The position numbers were made by a program, and so were the translations under genes. A stretch of 13,934 bases of DNA from an uncultured Gammaproteobacteria bacterium. GTDB lineage: Bacteria > Pseudomonadota > Gammaproteobacteria > Pseudomonadales > Azotimanducaceae_A. Position 1 is the first letter of the stretch, and each line of letters opens with the position of its first letter. The stretch covers positions 1 to 13,934 of the forward strand of contig CAJWGQ010000066.1 in assembly GCA_913041025.1 (NCBI GenBank), written 5' to 3'. Under the pieces are notes generated by a model. That model searched no databases and was not told the origin of the DNA. It saw only the letters and a list, made by a program, of their open reading frames with translations. Shown here piece after piece: positions 12,030-13,934 of this stretch.

Positions 12030-13934
12030 TTATATCGTTAGCATCTGGTTTATTTGTAAAAGATATTTGTCCGTAATATATGTTACTAAAAAGCACACTG
12101 CCACGATTGCGTAACCAGAAGGGACTATAGCAGCATAAAATAAACATAAAAACAACGTTTTTGATATGTCTGTGTACCGTTCTGCAAGTCGCCAATACGT
12201 TCCACTAAAGTATGCATTTAGGCTTTGTTGTGATTCAGCTGTTTTACCAAGGCCATACCGCATCGCAAGATTATACACATCAAGTAAACGAGAGAAAGCA
12301 GGAAGCCATAAATCCATTATTAAAATTGCTTGAACTGATGTTACTAAATCGCTCTCCAAGACGGAATCGGCTGGCGTTACAAGAAACGTCAGAATTGCCG
12401 TATTGAAAAAGCGCACGATACATAATTTTGTCATTATAGAATTTTGCTTACTAGTCTCGTTTTTGTGAACTTCTAATGAACATGTAGCTTTCATAACATA
12501 TGGTAGAGCCATATTCAAAACAACAATCATTACACTACTAACAACTGCAACGGCGCTATCAACATATGTATCCTTGATTCTACTTGATTGCTGTGCTCGT
12601 TCAATTGTTGATTTCTTCAAGGAGTAAATAATATTATATAAGACAAACATAATGAAAGATGCTAATCCCCATGATATTACATCTCTCGCCGTTCTTTCTG
12701 TGCTACTAACACCAATGTAATCCCATAATAAATCTGAAGGTTCAGTCGCATCATCATGATCGCATGCTTTGATAAAATCATGTGGTTCCGGTGCTTGCAA
12801 ATCTTTGATGCGCTGGATTTCATGAGTGCATCCACATACATTTAGACGTTCGAAAGTATTTTTCCCATAATGTGCACAGGCAGTCCTTGCACCATCCTCT
12901 GAATCAAAAACAACGTATGCTGCTTTTGGTGTTCTTTCGAGGTCTTCCTCGATCTCGTCGTTGGTTTCTTTGATTTCTTGCAAGGCTTGAAAATACATAT
13001 GTGTCCAATAATTTAAATCTCGGTCCATCATTAAATATTTTTGCTTGTATGTCTGTACAAACTCGACAGCATTCACCACATCTTTTTTTGCCGCATCCAT
13101 AATTGCTTCAGCTTTCTCCTGCGTAATTTCTGGTTTTTTCTCATCTTTGATATCTTTTGCCGTTGCTTTTAACATTGCCTTTTCCGCATTAACAGCTTTT
13201 CTGATAGTTTTGAACAATTTACGATTATCATATACCAGGGATATGCTAACAACAGGGTACTCTGGCATTAGCAGATCGTAAGCCTCCTTTATTTCATCAG
13301 CTGTTTTTGGCAAATAACCACTCGGTGATGTAACAACTACACTATAATCTTCCGCTGTATTATTTGCTAAATCGATTTTCTGACTTAGCTTATCATTAAA
13401 TGACTTTGTAAAATATACAAATAATATCATCGCAATAGAACATAATACTTCAATAACACCTTGCAGTGCTGTTAATTTCATTCCACTCATCTGGCTAAAA
13501 TCACCCATGTCAATCGATTCTCCATTACTTAAATCAATATGTGATACGGGGCATATAAAAGATGCACCACCAGTGCTATTAGAGAAAGCGACGGTGATAT
13601 TTTTTGATGCCATTATGCTTGTAACATTTGATGTCCCATAATAAGTATCGTAAAGATCTTCTACTTCAAGACCACATATTCCTGGCGGTTTATATGAATC
13701 TTTACAACCAGAATTGATATATCGCTTAAATCCTGCATTGCATGCCATAACAGGTAAATTCAACAAAAATAAAACAGTGCACAGAATAGCAAATTCCAAT
13801 AACTGCGAGTAATACAAACCAACACCTACTCCAAAATCATATAACGCTTTGTGGCTTTCTTTTCCACCACATATGGAATAAAGTTTATGTTGTCCTTTGT
13901 CGCCCTGTGGGATATTGTGTATATAGAATAATAA
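12030..13934 (-). CDS. Protist-type OSCA/TMEM63 (CSC1, DUF221) membrane channel, 5' partial
   Basis: The frame is open from the window edge to TAA at 12030-12032 and gives 634 aa, with the N terminus missing. No ATG is needed at 13817, where the codon is TTG: the upstream codons continue the homology with DFGVGVGLYY. The order is: TM0 (about 42-64); a Cys-rich loop with N-x-S/T sites at 103, 112 and 119; TM1 (154-175); a cytosolic RRM-like fold with YSVVVTS and AYVVFDSEDGA (339-349) split by a charged helical insert (about 248-335); APEPHD (381-386) and EPSDLLWDYIGV (398-409). Further TMs follow at about 419-439, 459-480, 502-520, 530-551 and 590-621, with LAERYTD before the last pair. This is the architecture of osmo/mechano-sensitive OSCA/TMEM63 ion channels, in the form seen in protists (family recalled, not searched). 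The family usually continues past the last TM, so the tail looks cut or frame-shifted. There is no intron, and the standard code is used. Confidence 0.68.
   Translation of the reverse strand, partial: LLFYIHNIPQGDKGQHKLYSICGGKESHKALYDFGVGVGLYYSQLLEFAILCTVLFLLNLPVMACNAGFKRYINSGCKDSYKPPGICGLEVEDLYDTYYGTSNVTSIMASKNITVAFSNSTGGASFICPVSHIDLSNGESIDMGDFSQMSGMKLTALQGVIEVLCSIAMILFVYFTKSFNDKLSQKIDLANNTAEDYSVVVTSPSGYLPKTADEIKEAYDLLMPEYPVVSISLVYDNRKLFKTIRKAVNAEKAMLKATAKDIKDEKKPEITQEKAEAIMDAAKKDVVNAVEFVQTYKQKYLMMDRDLNYWTHMYFQALQEIKETNDEIEEDLERTPKAAYVVFDSEDGARTACAHYGKNTFERLNVCGCTHEIQRIKDLQAPEPHDFIKACDHDDATEPSDLLWDYIGVSSTERTARDVISWGLASFIMFVLYNIIYSLKKSTIERAQQSSRIKDTYVDSAVAVVSSVMIVVLNMALPYVMKATCSLEVHKNETSKQNSIMTKLCIVRFFNTAILTFLVTPADSVLESDLVTSVQAILIMDLWLPAFSRLLDVYNLAMRYGLGKTAESQQSLNAYFSGTYWRLAERYTDISKTLFLCLFYAAIVPSGYAIVAVCFLVTYITDKYLLQINQMLTI

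Noticed and set aside
11926..12195. 89-codon minus-strand frame as an independent gene
   Set aside because: It overlaps the channel's last TM segments in another frame and runs into the LLM gene end. Its first part is out-of-frame channel sequence, so it is better explained as a shadow plus a possible shifted tail.
12030..13817. Complete channel gene starting at 13817
   Set aside because: The codon there is TTG inside a longer open frame whose upstream residues fit the family's N terminus.
12030..13934. Ciliate genetic code (TAA/TAG as Gln) to extend the channel gene
   Set aside because: The 634 codons contain no in-frame TAA or TAG before the final stop, whereas ciliates use these often. 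Reading through 12030 gives no recognisable tail.
1..13934. CRISPR arrays, tRNA or rRNA genes, insertion sequences, phage or integron sites
   Set aside because: No regularly spaced repeats, tRNA-like cloverleaf, transposase or integrase pattern was seen on either strand.

Overview
Most of this window (about 1-11940) reads as chromosomal DNA of a Gram-negative bacterium, most likely a marine-type gammaproteobacterium. The evidence is a PBP1b with its UB2H domain next to an LpoP-like TPR lipoprotein, a TonB-dependent receptor, Shine-Dalgarno sites and tight gene packing. The last about 2 kb (roughly 11940-13934) looks different. It is visibly more AT-rich, has no bacterial-style gene packing, and encodes part of a protist-type OSCA/TMEM63 (CSC1, 'DUF221') membrane protein. 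That gene is open to the window edge. I think the most likely explanation is a chimeric contig (host/symbiont or amplification artefact) rather than a real bacterial gene, but the window alone cannot settle it.

Layout, left to right. (a) 1-65: the last codons of what resembles an FMN-dependent alpha-hydroxy-acid oxidase, with a perfect inverted repeat over its stop. (b) 188-1495: a Spinster-like MFS transporter. (c) On the minus strand, a two-gene cell-wall operon: mrcB (PBP1b, 4326-2044), then an LpoP-like TPR lipoprotein (2047-1559), overlapping as ATGA. (d) 4476-4614: a TPP (thiamin pyrophosphate) riboswitch that I recognise from its conserved core. It is followed by a perfect 7-bp hairpin that hides the ribosome-binding site of the next gene, a 684-aa TonB-dependent receptor (4616-6670). 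The receptor is therefore probably for thiamin or a thiamin precursor. (e) A thiol-redox pair, transcribed divergently: a membrane-anchored DsbA-like protein with an unusual CIHC active site (7349-6654) and a small glutaredoxin-like protein with CGFC (7422-7682). (f) An ACAD10/11-type APH-fold phosphotransferase (8753-7701), divergent from a three-gene run of luciferase-like flavin oxidoreductases (8856-11939). The last two of these are tandem paralogues, about 62% identical by hand count.

The most interesting bacterial element is the riboswitch-receptor unit. The four-base words CCTA/TAGG occur alternately in the P1 stem and in the sequestering hairpin, so the ligand-bound and ligand-free folds can be proposed directly from the sequence. 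The most surprising element overall is the eukaryotic-looking channel gene joined to the end of the bacterial operon.
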